From Chromatiales bacterium (GTDB lineage Bacteria > Pseudomonadota > Gammaproteobacteria > Steroidobacterales > Woeseiaceae), in contig JAIBDF010000002.1 of the NCBI GenBank assembly GCA_024679535.1, positions 41,053 to 105,052 of the forward strand: a DNA stretch of 64,000 nucleotides, written 5' to 3'. Every line of letters begins with the position of its first letter. Positions within the stretch are counted from its first letter, which is position 1. The position numbers and the translations under genes were made by a program. The notes under the pieces were generated by a model. It had not been told where the DNA came from and made no database searches. It worked only from the letters and a program-made list of their open reading frames with translations. Positions 27,431 to 36,483 of the stretch are shown here, piece by piece.

Positions 27431-27598
27431 GTTAGAAATAGTATTATAAAAAGATAATAAATTATTGTTTTTCTTGTATATAATTAAATTATTGAAATTT
27501 AGGCCGCGACCATTTATGGTCATTGTGACTCGGGGCGGTGCTTCTGTATTGAGATCTCTGTCCTTTCATAGATGACGAAACCGAATAATCATTAGCTA
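27431..27598 (+). promoter_or_regulatory. AT-rich intergenic island, probable promoter
   Basis: About 70 bp of this gap (27431-27500) is almost entirely A and T in a GC-rich genome, including TATAAT at 27479-27484. It separates apbE from the coiled-coil/mbnP/mbnH genes, so it probably holds their promoter. No -35 box at the ideal spacing could be picked out. Such AT-rich DNA could also attract a silencing protein of the H-NS/MvaT kind (inference). Confidence 0.4.
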
Positions 27599-28141
27599 AT
27601 GTTTGTCGACCTTCCGCAAGAACTGATCCTGTACACGATTGGCGCCTTCCTCTTGGGATATCTGCTGTCGTCGGTCTTTTCCCGATTGGGTTCTCGCTAT
27701 CGAGAGAGAAAGCGTGATCCTCGCGACGATCGGATCCGAGAACTGGAAGCCGAATTACGCATTGCACAGGGCAGTTCCGAGAAGACCATCAGCCAGATCG
27801 AGCGCCTTGAGGAGCAGCTGAAGGAGGCAACGATTGGTATAGAGCGTCGGGATAATGTGATTTCCGATCAAGCGGTCAAGCTCGACCGTGCGCAGATGGA
27901 CCTGAAGGAATCGGTGATAAAGACGCGAGAATTGCGGTCTGAACTCACCGAACGAGCCACTGAAAACGTGCATGCCGAAGCCAAGATCCGAGAAGTCGAG
28001 ACGGAGCTGTCTGTTGCCCAGGCCTCAACGGATCTGATGGCGACCGGCGTGCTGGATTATTCGGTCGCACCCGACAAGGAAGACGGCGGCGCCCCGGTGA
28101 ACGAGAACCAGCCGGCCAAAGTCAGCAAGACTGCGACCTGA
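27599..28141 (+). CDS. Single-pass membrane protein with long coiled coil
   Basis: A 180-residue protein with an N-terminal transmembrane helix (about 8-27) followed by a basic stretch (RYRERKRDPRDDR) and a long heptad-rich helix from about 45 to 140. The C-terminal tail is polar and disordered. The layout resembles YhcB/ZapG-like anchored coiled-coil proteins, but I do not recognise the sequence as that family. The basic stop-transfer segment predicts a cytoplasmic coiled coil. It ends 2 bp before mbnP, so it shares that operon; its job there is unknown. Confidence 0.65.
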   Translation: MFVDLPQELILYTIGAFLLGYLLSSVFSRLGSRYRERKRDPRDDRIRELEAELRIAQGSSEKTISQIERLEEQLKEATIGIERRDNVISDQAVKLDRAQMDLKESVIKTRELRSELTERATENVHAEAKIREVETELSVAQASTDLMATGVLDYSVAPDKEDGGAPVNENQPAKVSKTAT

Positions 28142-28143
28142 TC

Positions 28144-28929
28144 TTGCTGCTAAGACCTTTCGCCGCGCTCACGGCGGCCGCGATCTGCGCCTCCTGCAGT
28201 CAGTGGGACCAACCCGTTAACATTCCTTTCGTTGCCACCTGGCAGGGCGGACCAATCGATTGCCTCAGCGAGGAGTCGGCGCTTACCGATCTGCGTTTTT
28301 ACGTGAGCAACGTGCAGCTGGTAGACGCTGAGGGTCAGGGCCATGACGTCAGATTCGCAACAGAAATGACCTGGCAGAACGACGCCGTGGCCTATATCGA
28401 CCTTGAGGACGGAACGGGCTCCTGCCGGAACGGCACCGCAGATACGTATGACCATGTTGTCGGGGTTGCAGGTGTCAGGGAATACCACGGCCTGCGCTTT
28501 TCCATCGGTGTGCCGTTTAGACTGAATCACGCCAATCCGCTGACGGCCAAACCACCTCTGGATGACCCCGACATGCACTGGCACTGGCGTTCCGGATACA
28601 AGTTCCTCCGTGCGGGGGTCAGGACCGACGATGACGGATTCTGGATTCATGCTGGCAGCGCAGGTTGTCAGGGGACCGTTGGTAACATCACTGACTGTAA
28701 ATTCCCGAACCGCATCGACGTGTTCCTGCCCGATTTTGTGGTTGGAAAGGACTCGGTGAACATTGAGTTGACTGAATTGCTCAGGGGCGTCGACCTTGGA
28801 GATGCCACGCGGAGTGATTGCTCTTCGGGTCCGCCGGAAATATCGTGCCGCGGGCCATTTGCTGCGCTTGGCATCGACTTCACAACAGGTGAACAAAGCG
28901 GCGCACAGCGCGTATTCTCGGTGCAATGA
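28144..28929 (+). CDS. mbnP: MbnP family copper-binding protein (metallo-mystery pair)
   Basis: MbnP is the periplasmic partner of the dihaem enzyme MbnH, which oxidises a tryptophan of MbnP to kynurenine and so builds a copper site. The 261-residue product has the family hallmarks: the DLRFYVSNVQLVD stretch, the W-x-W motif in DMHWHWRSGYKF, and several paired cysteines in the second half. The N-terminus is a signal peptide, with a possible lipid attachment at CASC. The start is TTG at 28144 without a strong Shine-Dalgarno. It overlaps mbnH by 4 bp. No methanobactin genes are visible, as in most MbnP/MbnH loci. Confidence 0.85.
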   Translation: MLLRPFAALTAAAICASCSQWDQPVNIPFVATWQGGPIDCLSEESALTDLRFYVSNVQLVDAEGQGHDVRFATEMTWQNDAVAYIDLEDGTGSCRNGTADTYDHVVGVAGVREYHGLRFSIGVPFRLNHANPLTAKPPLDDPDMHWHWRSGYKFLRAGVRTDDDGFWIHAGSAGCQGTVGNITDCKFPNRIDVFLPDFVVGKDSVNIELTELLRGVDLGDATRSDCSSGPPEISCRGPFAALGIDFTTGEQSGAQRVFSVQ

Positions 28930-30056
28930 AAAGGACCTCTGCACTTACCGCCGCCGTGGTTGCGGCGAGCCTCGTGTTCGTGTGGTTCTCGCGCGACCCT
29001 GATTGGGAGTGGGGTCTGCCAGGTGACGTGCCGGCCCCGCAGGTGCCTCCTGACAATCCCATGAGTGTTGCGAAAGTGGAGCTGGGCCGCTGGCTGTTCT
29101 ACGACACCCGTCTGTCCGGTAACGAGACGATGTCCTGCGCAAGCTGCCATATCCAGGCGCTGGCGTTTACAGACGGGGTCTCGCGGTCGATTGGTGCAAC
29201 CGGGGAAGCGCATCCCCGCAGCTCCATGAGTCTCGTCAATGTTGCGTATGCAAGCCGACTGACATGGGCAAACCCGTTACTTGATCGTCTCGAAGATCAG
29301 GCCCTTACTCCGTTACTTGGCGACAGGCCCATCGAAATGGGTCTGAGAAACGGCGAGCAACGGTTTGCGGAACTGCTCGGTTCTGAGCCCAGCTACAGCG
29401 AACTGCTGCGGCAAGCGTTCCCGGGCGATGCAGATCCGCACTCGCTGCTCAATGGGGTGCGCGCCATCGCAGCGTTTGTGCGGACCATCAACAGTTTCGA
29501 TACGCCGTACGATCGCTATATGCGAGGTGATGCGCTGGCTATGAGCGAATCCGCGCAGCGTGGTATGGATCTGTTCTTTTCTGAACGCCTTGAATGCTTC
29601 CACTGCCACGGCGGGTTCAACTTTACCGACAGCACGACGCATGCCGGCAGCGGTATAGCTCGCGTCGGCTACCACAACACAGGGCTGTACAACCTTGACG
29701 GGGTCGGTGCTTATCCCACCGACAATACAGGCCTGTTTGATATGACCGGCGAGCCTCGGGACATGGGCCGCTTCAAGGCACCGTCGCTACGCAATATTGC
29801 GGTTACCGCGCCGTACATGCACGACGGCAGTGTTGCGACGCTTGAGGATGTCATCGCGAACTACGAGCGCGGCGGACGGCTGATAGCGGACGGCGAACTG
29901 GCGGGTGATGGCCGTCTGAGTCCTTACAAATCAGAATTCGTTACAGGGTTTGAACTAACCGCTGGGGAGCGCGCGGACCTGCTCGTCTTCCTGGAGTCGT
30001 TAACCGATGATGCTGTGCTGACGGATCCGAAATTCTCGAATCCGTTTGATCGCTAG
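28926..30056 (+). CDS. mbnH: MbnH dihaem cytochrome c peroxidase-like enzyme
   Basis: A periplasmic dihaem protein of the bacterial cytochrome c peroxidase/MauG superfamily, 376 residues, with an N-terminal signal or anchor. Two CxxCH haem sites are visible: CASCH (71-75) and CFHCH (224-228). The family's ELGRWLFYDTRLSGN and the C-terminal GRFKAPSLRNIAVTAPYMHDGS are present. It is expected to oxidise a tryptophan in the adjacent MbnP. It overlaps mbnP (ATGA) and meets the next, convergent gene with a 4-bp overlap. Confidence 0.9.
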   Translation: MKRTSALTAAVVAASLVFVWFSRDPDWEWGLPGDVPAPQVPPDNPMSVAKVELGRWLFYDTRLSGNETMSCASCHIQALAFTDGVSRSIGATGEAHPRSSMSLVNVAYASRLTWANPLLDRLEDQALTPLLGDRPIEMGLRNGEQRFAELLGSEPSYSELLRQAFPGDADPHSLLNGVRAIAAFVRTINSFDTPYDRYMRGDALAMSESAQRGMDLFFSERLECFHCHGGFNFTDSTTHAGSGIARVGYHNTGLYNLDGVGAYPTDNTGLFDMTGEPRDMGRFKAPSLRNIAVTAPYMHDGSVATLEDVIANYERGGRLIADGELAGDGRLSPYKSEFVTGFELTAGERADLLVFLESLTDDAVLTDPKFSNPFDR

Positions 30057-30697
30057 CGGGTCGAGAGTGCGACGCTAAGCCGCGTCTTTCGCCAGGAAAT
30101 CCACAAGAGCACGAACCACACCTGCATCAGGAGCGAGGCGATCCACTCGATGCGATTTTCATTGCTGTTGAGCGTCCCGAAAACCGCTTTCTGCACCAGG
30201 TTGATAACGCCCAGAGCCCACGGCGTCACCGTGATCCAGACCATTGCGCGCTGCAGCGGTGAGCGGTCGAGTGACAACGACAACACCAACTGGGCCAATG
30301 CGGTACCCCCGAAATACAAATAGACGCCATAGCGGCGCATGATTTCGTAGAACGGGTCGTTGCTTGCCAGGTAGGAGACATACAGCACCAGGGCGATGGC
30401 GCCCACAACGCCCGAGACGAGGATCACGGGCCCGGCCTTAGTCGTCGGCTTTAGCGACCTGAGCCAGAGAACGGCGAAATACCAGGTCAATGCAAGGACC
30501 GTCGACTGGGGTAACAGGATAGCCCTGAATAACCGGTCTCCCGGGGGGTAACGTCCCGTTGAACTGATCGACGTGCAGCCGTCGAGGTAGGGAATACACG
30601 ATGGCAGGACATCATTATTTGCCCCAATCCAGTACGCGATATTGATGCCTATCAGCGGGGCAATTGCAGCGATAAGGGGCAGAACACGTACAAGCAT
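30053..30697 (-). CDS. Multi-pass membrane protein, distantly FRAG1/DRAM-like
   Basis: A 214-residue membrane protein with about six hydrophobic segments. The loop after the first helix holds CTSISSTGRYPPGDRLFR, which resembles the signature loop of the FRAG1/DRAM/Sfk1 family; the link is only by eye. The frame is open to 30859, but that would overlap the divergent gene, so the ATG at 30697 just before the first helix (LVRVLPLIAAIAP) is chosen. The function is unknown. Confidence 0.65.
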   Translation of the reverse strand: MLVRVLPLIAAIAPLIGINIAYWIGANNDVLPSCIPYLDGCTSISSTGRYPPGDRLFRAILLPQSTVLALTWYFAVLWLRSLKPTTKAGPVILVSGVVGAIALVLYVSYLASNDPFYEIMRRYGVYLYFGGTALAQLVLSLSLDRSPLQRAMVWITVTPWALGVINLVQKAVFGTLNSNENRIEWIASLLMQVWFVLLWISWRKTRLSVALSTR

Positions 30698-30760
30698 GGC
30701 GCCAGCATAACCGATGCGCAGATGACAAAACCCAGCATTTACCGCAAAGTAGGGGAGGTG

Positions 30761-32404
30761 ATGAATAACAACGCTACTAATCGGCAGCCCCCTTCGGTTG
30801 ACTTGCTCAGCGCCTTTTGCCTGTGTTTGCTGCTGCTCGCAGCGTGCTCGGATCCGCAAGCAGAGGAGCAGCCGAAGCCCGAGATCGAAGCGGTCGCAAG
30901 CGACGCGGCAGCGACCACCCCGAAGTCGGAATCCACAGAGTCTCAGGATGAGCCGACCAGATCATTGCCGTCGTTGGATGACTTGTTGCCGGAACAGTTC
31001 GGCGACCTGACCGCCCCGTGGTTCGGCGATCTGGATGGCATGATCGAACGGCGCGTCATCCGGGTACTGGTGGTTCCCGGCGGGCCACAGTTCTTCTATT
31101 ACAACGGCAAGCCCCGCGGCATGGTAGCCGAACTCCTGCATTTACTGCAGGAAGAGCTGAACGTCGGACTGGATCGCGGGCTGGACCAGGTTGAGATTTT
31201 GCCGATGCCAGTCAGTCGTGACCGGCTGATCGCGGCGTTGCTAAGCGGCAAGGCCGACATGGTCGCCGCCGATCTCACGATAACCGAAGCACGTTCGGAG
31301 CTGGTCGATTTTTCTATTCCATTTGCCCGTAACATCGACGAAGTGGTCGTCTTCGCACCAAGCGAGGGTGATGATGTTCTGTCACTGGACGATCTGGCCG
31401 GCCGTAGCGTGTATGTCCGTAAGTCATCCAGCTATTTCGAGCATCTAACCGAGCTTAATGTCGACCTCGTTGACCGCGGGCTCGCGCCCGTCCGGATAGA
31501 TCTGGCCAATGAGCTTCTGAGATCTCAGGATATTCTTGAGATGGTCAGTGCCGGTCTGGTTACAGCCACTGTTGTTGACAGCTACAAGGCGAGTTCCTGG
31601 TCAAAGATCTTATCTGGCCTGCGAGTCAGAGACGACCTGGTGGTGCACGGTGGTGGGTCGATTGCCTGGGCATTTCGCAAAGACAGTCCGCAGTTGGCGG
31701 CTGTTGCCAACGATTTTGCTCGCGGTCATCGGCAGGGCACTTTGATCGGTAACGTGCTGATCAATCGATACATGGAGAATCTCAATTGGGTTCGAAACTC
31801 GACATCGGAAGTTGGCGTTGCACGACTGCGCCCACTCATGGAACATTTCAACGCCAGCGGGGCCGGGAATGAAATTGATCCGCTGATGCTCGCAGCGCAA
31901 GGCTACCAGGAGTCAGAACTTGAACATGATCGGGAGAGCCCCGTAGGCGCTCGTGGCGTTATGCAGATTAAGCCGTCGACCGCCGCGGACCGCAATGTTG
32001 GCATTCAGGACATATCTGAGCCGTCTGACAACATAGAGGCGGGCGCCAGGTACATGCGCTTTCTGATGGACAGGTATTTCGCCGATCCCGACATGGGGGA
32101 ATTACAGCAATGGATGTTTGCATTGGCAGCATACAACGCCGGACCTGCCAGAATTCAACGCTTGCGCAGGCAGGCTACCGCCGAGGGATACGATCCCAAC
32201 CTGTGGCTGGACAATGTCGAAATAATTGCGGCGCGTAAAATCGGGCGAGAGACGGTCCGCTATGTTCGGAATACACTAAAATACTACGTCGCATACCGAT
32301 TGACGTGGAAAGAGCGAGAGCTACGGGAATCGCTTGTGACTGGTGTGCCTCAATCCAGACAACTACTTCCAGTGATCCGTGATGAACTCGTCTACCTCTG
32401 GTAG
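30761..32404 (+). CDS. Membrane-bound lytic transglycosylase, MltF-like lipoprotein
   Basis: A murein lytic transglycosylase of 547 residues. It has a lipoprotein signal with LLLLAAC, an acidic low-complexity linker, then a periplasmic solute-binding domain (about 85-340: RVIRVLVVPGGPQFFYYNGKPRG, ADLTITEARSELVDFSIPF). The C-terminal SLT domain has the catalytic glutamate in AAQGYQESELEHD, followed by GVMQIKPSTA and ALAAYNAGPARI. This two-domain order is that of MltF. The ATG at 30761 follows GGGGAGG closely (3 bp); an upstream ATG at 30722 is possible. Its 3' end overlaps the convergent gatD by 42 bp. Confidence 0.87.
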   Translation: MNNNATNRQPPSVDLLSAFCLCLLLLAACSDPQAEEQPKPEIEAVASDAAATTPKSESTESQDEPTRSLPSLDDLLPEQFGDLTAPWFGDLDGMIERRVIRVLVVPGGPQFFYYNGKPRGMVAELLHLLQEELNVGLDRGLDQVEILPMPVSRDRLIAALLSGKADMVAADLTITEARSELVDFSIPFARNIDEVVVFAPSEGDDVLSLDDLAGRSVYVRKSSSYFEHLTELNVDLVDRGLAPVRIDLANELLRSQDILEMVSAGLVTATVVDSYKASSWSKILSGLRVRDDLVVHGGGSIAWAFRKDSPQLAAVANDFARGHRQGTLIGNVLINRYMENLNWVRNSTSEVGVARLRPLMEHFNASGAGNEIDPLMLAAQGYQESELEHDRESPVGARGVMQIKPSTAADRNVGIQDISEPSDNIEAGARYMRFLMDRYFADPDMGELQQWMFALAAYNAGPARIQRLRRQATAEGYDPNLWLDNVEIIAARKIGRETVRYVRNTLKYYVAYRLTWKERELRESLVTGVPQSRQLLPVIRDELVYLW

Positions 32405-33757
32405 ACCGCCCTGCAGGATCAGATAGCCATTGTGAGGCTCACGTTCAGTGATTTCATGGCTAACCGGATTGCGCATCATCGCCATGACATCATCGTGCTC
32501 GTCGGTGTGGCCGAGAACCCAGCCAAGCTTCATCAACGCGGTTTCGGGCAGCATGTTATCGAGTGGCACCACGCCGATATTGAGCAGGTCGCGCCCGGTA
32601 TCGTAGACGTACATCTGCGCAAAGCCCCACAGGGTCTGCACGGTCATGACGACATGGACACCCTGATCGATCGCACGCTTGAGGGCCGGGAAGAGTGGTT
32701 TGTTCACATGCCCAAGGCCGGTGCCGGCGATGACGATGCCGCGATAGCCTTTTTCCACGAGAGCATCGACCAGATCCGGCTTCATCCCCGGGTAGTAGTA
32801 GAGGATGGTGACCCGGTCGTCATGACGAGTGTCGATTCGGACTTTGCGCGTGCGATCACGTGGCAGATAGTCGGGGTTGATCGTGGTAAAACCGTCTCTG
32901 TCGACGACACTGAGCGGAACGTCGCCGATGGTTCGGAAGGTCGAGCGGTAGGAGCTGTGCATCTTGCGGCAGCGCGTGCCCCGGTGCAGCAGTCCGTAGC
33001 GGTCTGACGTGGGCCCGAACATGCAGATTTGTACCTCGGCGATATCGCCGCGGCCCGCGGCCGAGACGGCATGTATCAGGTTCAGGGCGGCATCGGATGA
33101 TGGCCGATCCGAGGATCTCTGCGAGCCGACGACAACGATCGGCACCGGACTATTCTGCACCATGAATGACAAGACGGAAGCGGTGTGGCCCATCGTATCG
33201 GTGCCGTGACCAATGACGATCCCGTCGGCGCCGCCCTCGATCGCCTCGCCGACCGCTTCTGCGAGCGTAACGTACTCGACCCAACTCATATTTTCGGAGA
33301 AAACGCCGAAGATCTTTCTGGTAGTCAGATTACAGAGCTCCGCAAGTTCCGGTACGGCCCCGTACAGTTCGCCCGGCGTAAACGCCGGAATCACGGCGCC
33401 GGTTCGGTAGTCGAGACGCGAGGCGATTGTGCCGCCGGTGCCAAGCAGGGTCACGTTCGGCAGGTCGGGCGTAACCGGAAACGCCTTCTCGGGGATCTTG
33501 TAGACCGCTTCCTTGAAACCAAGCTCCTCGATCGACTCGATACGATCGACGTGGATGCCGACGTTGTAACCGGTCTTTAGCTTGAGCACGACGTGCAGAT
33601 CGTCAAAGGTCTCGCTGCGCGGCAGGATGACGCCTTCGAAGGTGCTGCCTGCCGTATTCCTGACGCGAACGTCGCCCCACACCCGCATTCCCCAGTGTTC
33701 GAGGCGGGACCGTGCAAGGCCGCGATAGCCCTTCAGGGGGTCCTTGGTGTCACTCAT
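32363..33757 (-). CDS. gatD: Glutamyl-tRNA(Gln) amidotransferase subunit D, archaeal type
   Basis: GatD is the asparaginase-like subunit that releases ammonia from glutamine for GatE. The 464-residue product has the GatD-specific N-terminal beta domain (about 1-90) and then an L-asparaginase fold. The four catalytic residues are visible: Thr110 in LGTGGTIAS, Thr186 and Asp187 in HGTDTMG, and Lys265 in RCRKMHSS. VGSQRSSDRPSSDAALNL is as in archaeal GatD. The length is slightly above the archaeal norm (about 420-440). The start overlaps the gatE stop by 4 bp. Plain asparaginases lack the N-terminal domain and have no GatE neighbour, so this is GatD. Confidence 0.9.
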   Translation of the reverse strand: MSDTKDPLKGYRGLARSRLEHWGMRVWGDVRVRNTAGSTFEGVILPRSETFDDLHVVLKLKTGYNVGIHVDRIESIEELGFKEAVYKIPEKAFPVTPDLPNVTLLGTGGTIASRLDYRTGAVIPAFTPGELYGAVPELAELCNLTTRKIFGVFSENMSWVEYVTLAEAVGEAIEGGADGIVIGHGTDTMGHTASVLSFMVQNSPVPIVVVGSQRSSDRPSSDAALNLIHAVSAAGRGDIAEVQICMFGPTSDRYGLLHRGTRCRKMHSSYRSTFRTIGDVPLSVVDRDGFTTINPDYLPRDRTRKVRIDTRHDDRVTILYYYPGMKPDLVDALVEKGYRGIVIAGTGLGHVNKPLFPALKRAIDQGVHVVMTVQTLWGFAQMYVYDTGRDLLNIGVVPLDNMLPETALMKLGWVLGHTDEHDDVMAMMRNPVSHEITEREPHNGYLILQGGLPEVDEFITDHWK

Positions 33758-35718
33758 GTCCGTGCCTCCAACTCAGATGAAAGCGTGGAGGCGACCTCCA
33801 CCGCAGGTACCAGTCCCCTTAGCCCGGACATCAGGCATCCCATCAGGAATCGCTCGAACTGACCATCGTTGTAGGTCGGCTGCTGAAAGGGCTCGGTTTC
33901 GACCGCCGCTCGAACGCTCTCGGGAAGATCGTCCCACCGACGATCGAGCCCGAGACCGGTCAGGACCGTGTCGAGATCGGGCGACTCGGCGAGGCCCGAG
34001 ACAATTTCCTTCCACGCATCGCGTAGCGCCGGTTGCTGGCGAAAGCTATTGAAGAGCGCGAGCCAATCCTCGTCCGAAATCCGGTCAACCGGTACGCCGG
34101 AACGGCGCAGGCCCTTGAGGCGCTCACCAAAGAAATAGCAGGTCCAGGCGAGGTCGCTACCGCAATTTTCGACCACGAGATCGACCAGGCGTGCGCCGCC
34201 GCGTCGAATCAGAAAGTGGATCGTTGGCAGCGGAATCCCGACTTTGCCATAGCGTTTCTCACGTTCCCAGGGCGGCTCAGGCAAGGTGTCCTGCAGGCCT
34301 TGGACCCGACTCCGGGTCAACGCCTGCGGGGGAGAGTCGGTGTCGGGGTACATGCGGTCGGGTCCGGGCAAAATACGCTCGAAATCGGTCGATCCGTCCG
34401 CCTTCGGTTGTCGTGTTTCGTTCGGCACACCGTCGAGGGCATCGACATAGCGCAGCCGGATTTCGTCAGCTGCGGTAAGGGTGTCCTCAGCGGCTCCCCA
34501 GATGACGATCAGCGCATCATCGGCGCCACAGTCGAGCCCACTTCGGAGTCGCTCGAGCTCCTGCTCTGAGCCCTCGTAATCGGGCCAGTTCTCGTTGTGG
34601 ACGAAAGTTGGCTGCTGATCGAGGCAGGCGATCACGCGGACCCGGCCCATGAGTTCGTGCGCGAAGGTCAAACCCGGCTGCGTTGGCCAACTTAATGTTC
34701 GCGCCAGGCCTTGCAACACCACGGCACGCACGCAGAAATCGCCGCGACCGTGCTCAAGATCGGACCCGGGATCCGCGGCCCGTGTTGCACGCTCGCTCTG
34801 CCAGGCCGCGGCGCGAAAGTGATCCAGCCGCGAGTCCGCGACAAGCTGGGTGACGTCCTCGTGGCGGATGCGTATATCCCCGGCCTCGTGCAGCCCACGG
34901 CCGCGCAGTTCATCCCGCAATTCCAGTAAATTGACTTGTCGAGCTGCCTCGCCGTGAACCAGTGCAGGTGCCAGACCGGCCTTGGCGACCCCCTTGATCT
35001 CGACTCTGCGCCCGCCGGCGACGGAAACGTTGACATCCTGACGGCTTGCTCCCATGCCGACGCGAACATGCCCGGTCGAACGGCAAACCCTGCCAATACA
35101 CAATATTGCCTCTTCAACTTCCTCGGGTGTTCTCAGGTCAGGCCCCGTCACCGTCTCGATCAACGGCATGCCGAGTCGATCGGTACGCCAGACGATGAGG
35201 TGACCGCGGTCAGAAACCTCGCGGCAGCTGTCCTCTTCGACGCTGATCTGCGTAATCGAGATGCGCCGGTCCCGGAAGGGAATACTCCCCTCTACGCCGA
35301 CGATCGCGGTCCGCTGGAAACCCGTTGGTATCGATCCGTCGAGATACTGCTTGCGAGCAATATGAACCTCGTCGACGATATCGCAGCCAAGCATCAGGCA
35401 TTGCTCGATAGCGATATCAATGGCTTCCTGGTTGATGGGAAAGGGTGGGGTATCGTCCATCTCATAGGTACAGACGTTCGACTTGTGGAGCAGATAGACG
35501 ACGTTTTTTTTCGTCTTGAACTCCATTAGCGCGGTGCCGTCATATTCCCCAAGTTCCGACAGCGTTGGCCGCATGTGCCGCAGCACCGCACCATCATGAC
35601 TCGTGGTATAGACCCCGGCGGGGCAGTGGCAAAAGAGTTTTCGCCGGGTATCGAGCTGCTGGTGGACCTCGAGTCCGACCCGCAATCCAATTTTTTTGTA
35701 GTCCAGTGAAACTGTCAT
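33754..35718 (-). CDS. gatE: Glutamyl-tRNA(Gln) amidotransferase subunit E, archaeal type
   Basis: GatE phosphorylates Glu-tRNA(Gln) and amidates it with ammonia from GatD. The 654-residue product opens with GLRVGLEVHQQLDTRRKLFC and continues with YLDGSIPTGFQRTAIVG and ISVEEDSCR in the kinase/amidase cradle. An AspRS-like (GAD) insert follows, with PNETRQPKADGSTDF and PGPDRMYPDTDSPP. This insert separates GatE from bacterial GatB. A helical and YqeY-like tail ends the protein. The frame is open to 35763, but the ATG at 35718 behind GGAGAG matches the family start. It is archaeal in type yet embedded in bacterial DNA. Confidence 0.9.
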   Translation of the reverse strand: MTVSLDYKKIGLRVGLEVHQQLDTRRKLFCHCPAGVYTTSHDGAVLRHMRPTLSELGEYDGTALMEFKTKKNVVYLLHKSNVCTYEMDDTPPFPINQEAIDIAIEQCLMLGCDIVDEVHIARKQYLDGSIPTGFQRTAIVGVEGSIPFRDRRISITQISVEEDSCREVSDRGHLIVWRTDRLGMPLIETVTGPDLRTPEEVEEAILCIGRVCRSTGHVRVGMGASRQDVNVSVAGGRRVEIKGVAKAGLAPALVHGEAARQVNLLELRDELRGRGLHEAGDIRIRHEDVTQLVADSRLDHFRAAAWQSERATRAADPGSDLEHGRGDFCVRAVVLQGLARTLSWPTQPGLTFAHELMGRVRVIACLDQQPTFVHNENWPDYEGSEQELERLRSGLDCGADDALIVIWGAAEDTLTAADEIRLRYVDALDGVPNETRQPKADGSTDFERILPGPDRMYPDTDSPPQALTRSRVQGLQDTLPEPPWEREKRYGKVGIPLPTIHFLIRRGGARLVDLVVENCGSDLAWTCYFFGERLKGLRRSGVPVDRISDEDWLALFNSFRQQPALRDAWKEIVSGLAESPDLDTVLTGLGLDRRWDDLPESVRAAVETEPFQQPTYNDGQFERFLMGCLMSGLRGLVPAVEVASTLSSELEART

Positions 35719-35883
35719 CGCCCCAACTCTCCGGCCCTCGACAAAGCGCGCGAATAATAGCATTCCGGACCCATGGATCGAGCAACGTATAGGTTAGGCC
35801 CGCGACAAATCCTGACGCCCACCCAGACACCCGTGTGGGGGAGGGGACTTTCGTTGGTCAGTCTTGTCTACGGAGCTTCGAAT

Positions 35884-36483
35884 CTAACGCGGTGTATCGT
35901 CATATCCCCACGGCGCCGGAGGTGCTTCGACGGGCTTGGTCAGATCGAAGTCGACCCTGAATTCCCGCCCCTGGCGGATCAGTCGGTAGGTAAATCGTTC
36001 AGGGTAGATATACATTTGCCAGGTATTGCCGACGGATTGCGGAATGGCATTATCGACAAACAGTTCTTTTGAATACTGGTCGGCCGGGAAAGACTGTACC
36101 TGCGCCCACCCGGCATCGACCGTATGGCCACCATACTGAGTCAGCGTGTCCTCGGTGCCATCGCTGTGTCGGTGATCGTGCTTGAGCGACAGGCCGGACC
36201 CCGTCCTGGTAATTAGCCAGGTGCGAGAGGCATCTTCACCGACGTGAAAAGGAATCTGCAGTTGCGTCTCGTCACAGTGCCTGACGTGCATGATGAGTTT
36301 CTTGTTCGCAAAGCTATCGCTGTCAGCGTTATCGACGGTGACTTTTCCAGAATAGGCTTTGCCGCAGAGTTCGCTGATCGCGCGGAAGAATGCATCCTGC
36401 GGCGGACTCGATGGAACGGATGCTTGTGCAAAACCGATTACGTAGAAGAGAGTCGAAAGTACAACGAGAACTGGCAATTTCAT
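35884..36483 (-). CDS. Conserved secreted protein of unknown function
   Basis: A 199-residue protein with a signal peptide (about 1-21, ending AQAS). The mature part opens with AFFRAISELCGKAYSGKV and carries LIMHVRHCDE, IPFHVGEDASRTW and LKHDHRHSDGTEDTLTQYGG. The His/Asp-rich block near the middle (KHDHRHSDG) could bind a metal, but this is a guess. I recall similar conserved hypothetical proteins in proteobacteria but know no function. It stands alone: 165 bp from gatE and 306 bp from the TPR gene. Confidence 0.7.
   Translation of the reverse strand: MKLPVLVVLSTLFYVIGFAQASVPSSPPQDAFFRAISELCGKAYSGKVTVDNADSDSFANKKLIMHVRHCDETQLQIPFHVGEDASRTWLITRTGSGLSLKHDHRHSDGTEDTLTQYGGHTVDAGWAQVQSFPADQYSKELFVDNAIPQSVGNTWQMYIYPERFTYRLIRQGREFRVDFDLTKPVEAPPAPWGYDDTPR

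Noticed and set aside
32363-35718. GatDE as contamination or chimeric assembly
   Set aside because: gatD overlaps a typical bacterial gene by 42 bp and base composition does not change at the borders. Reads would be needed to exclude it fully.
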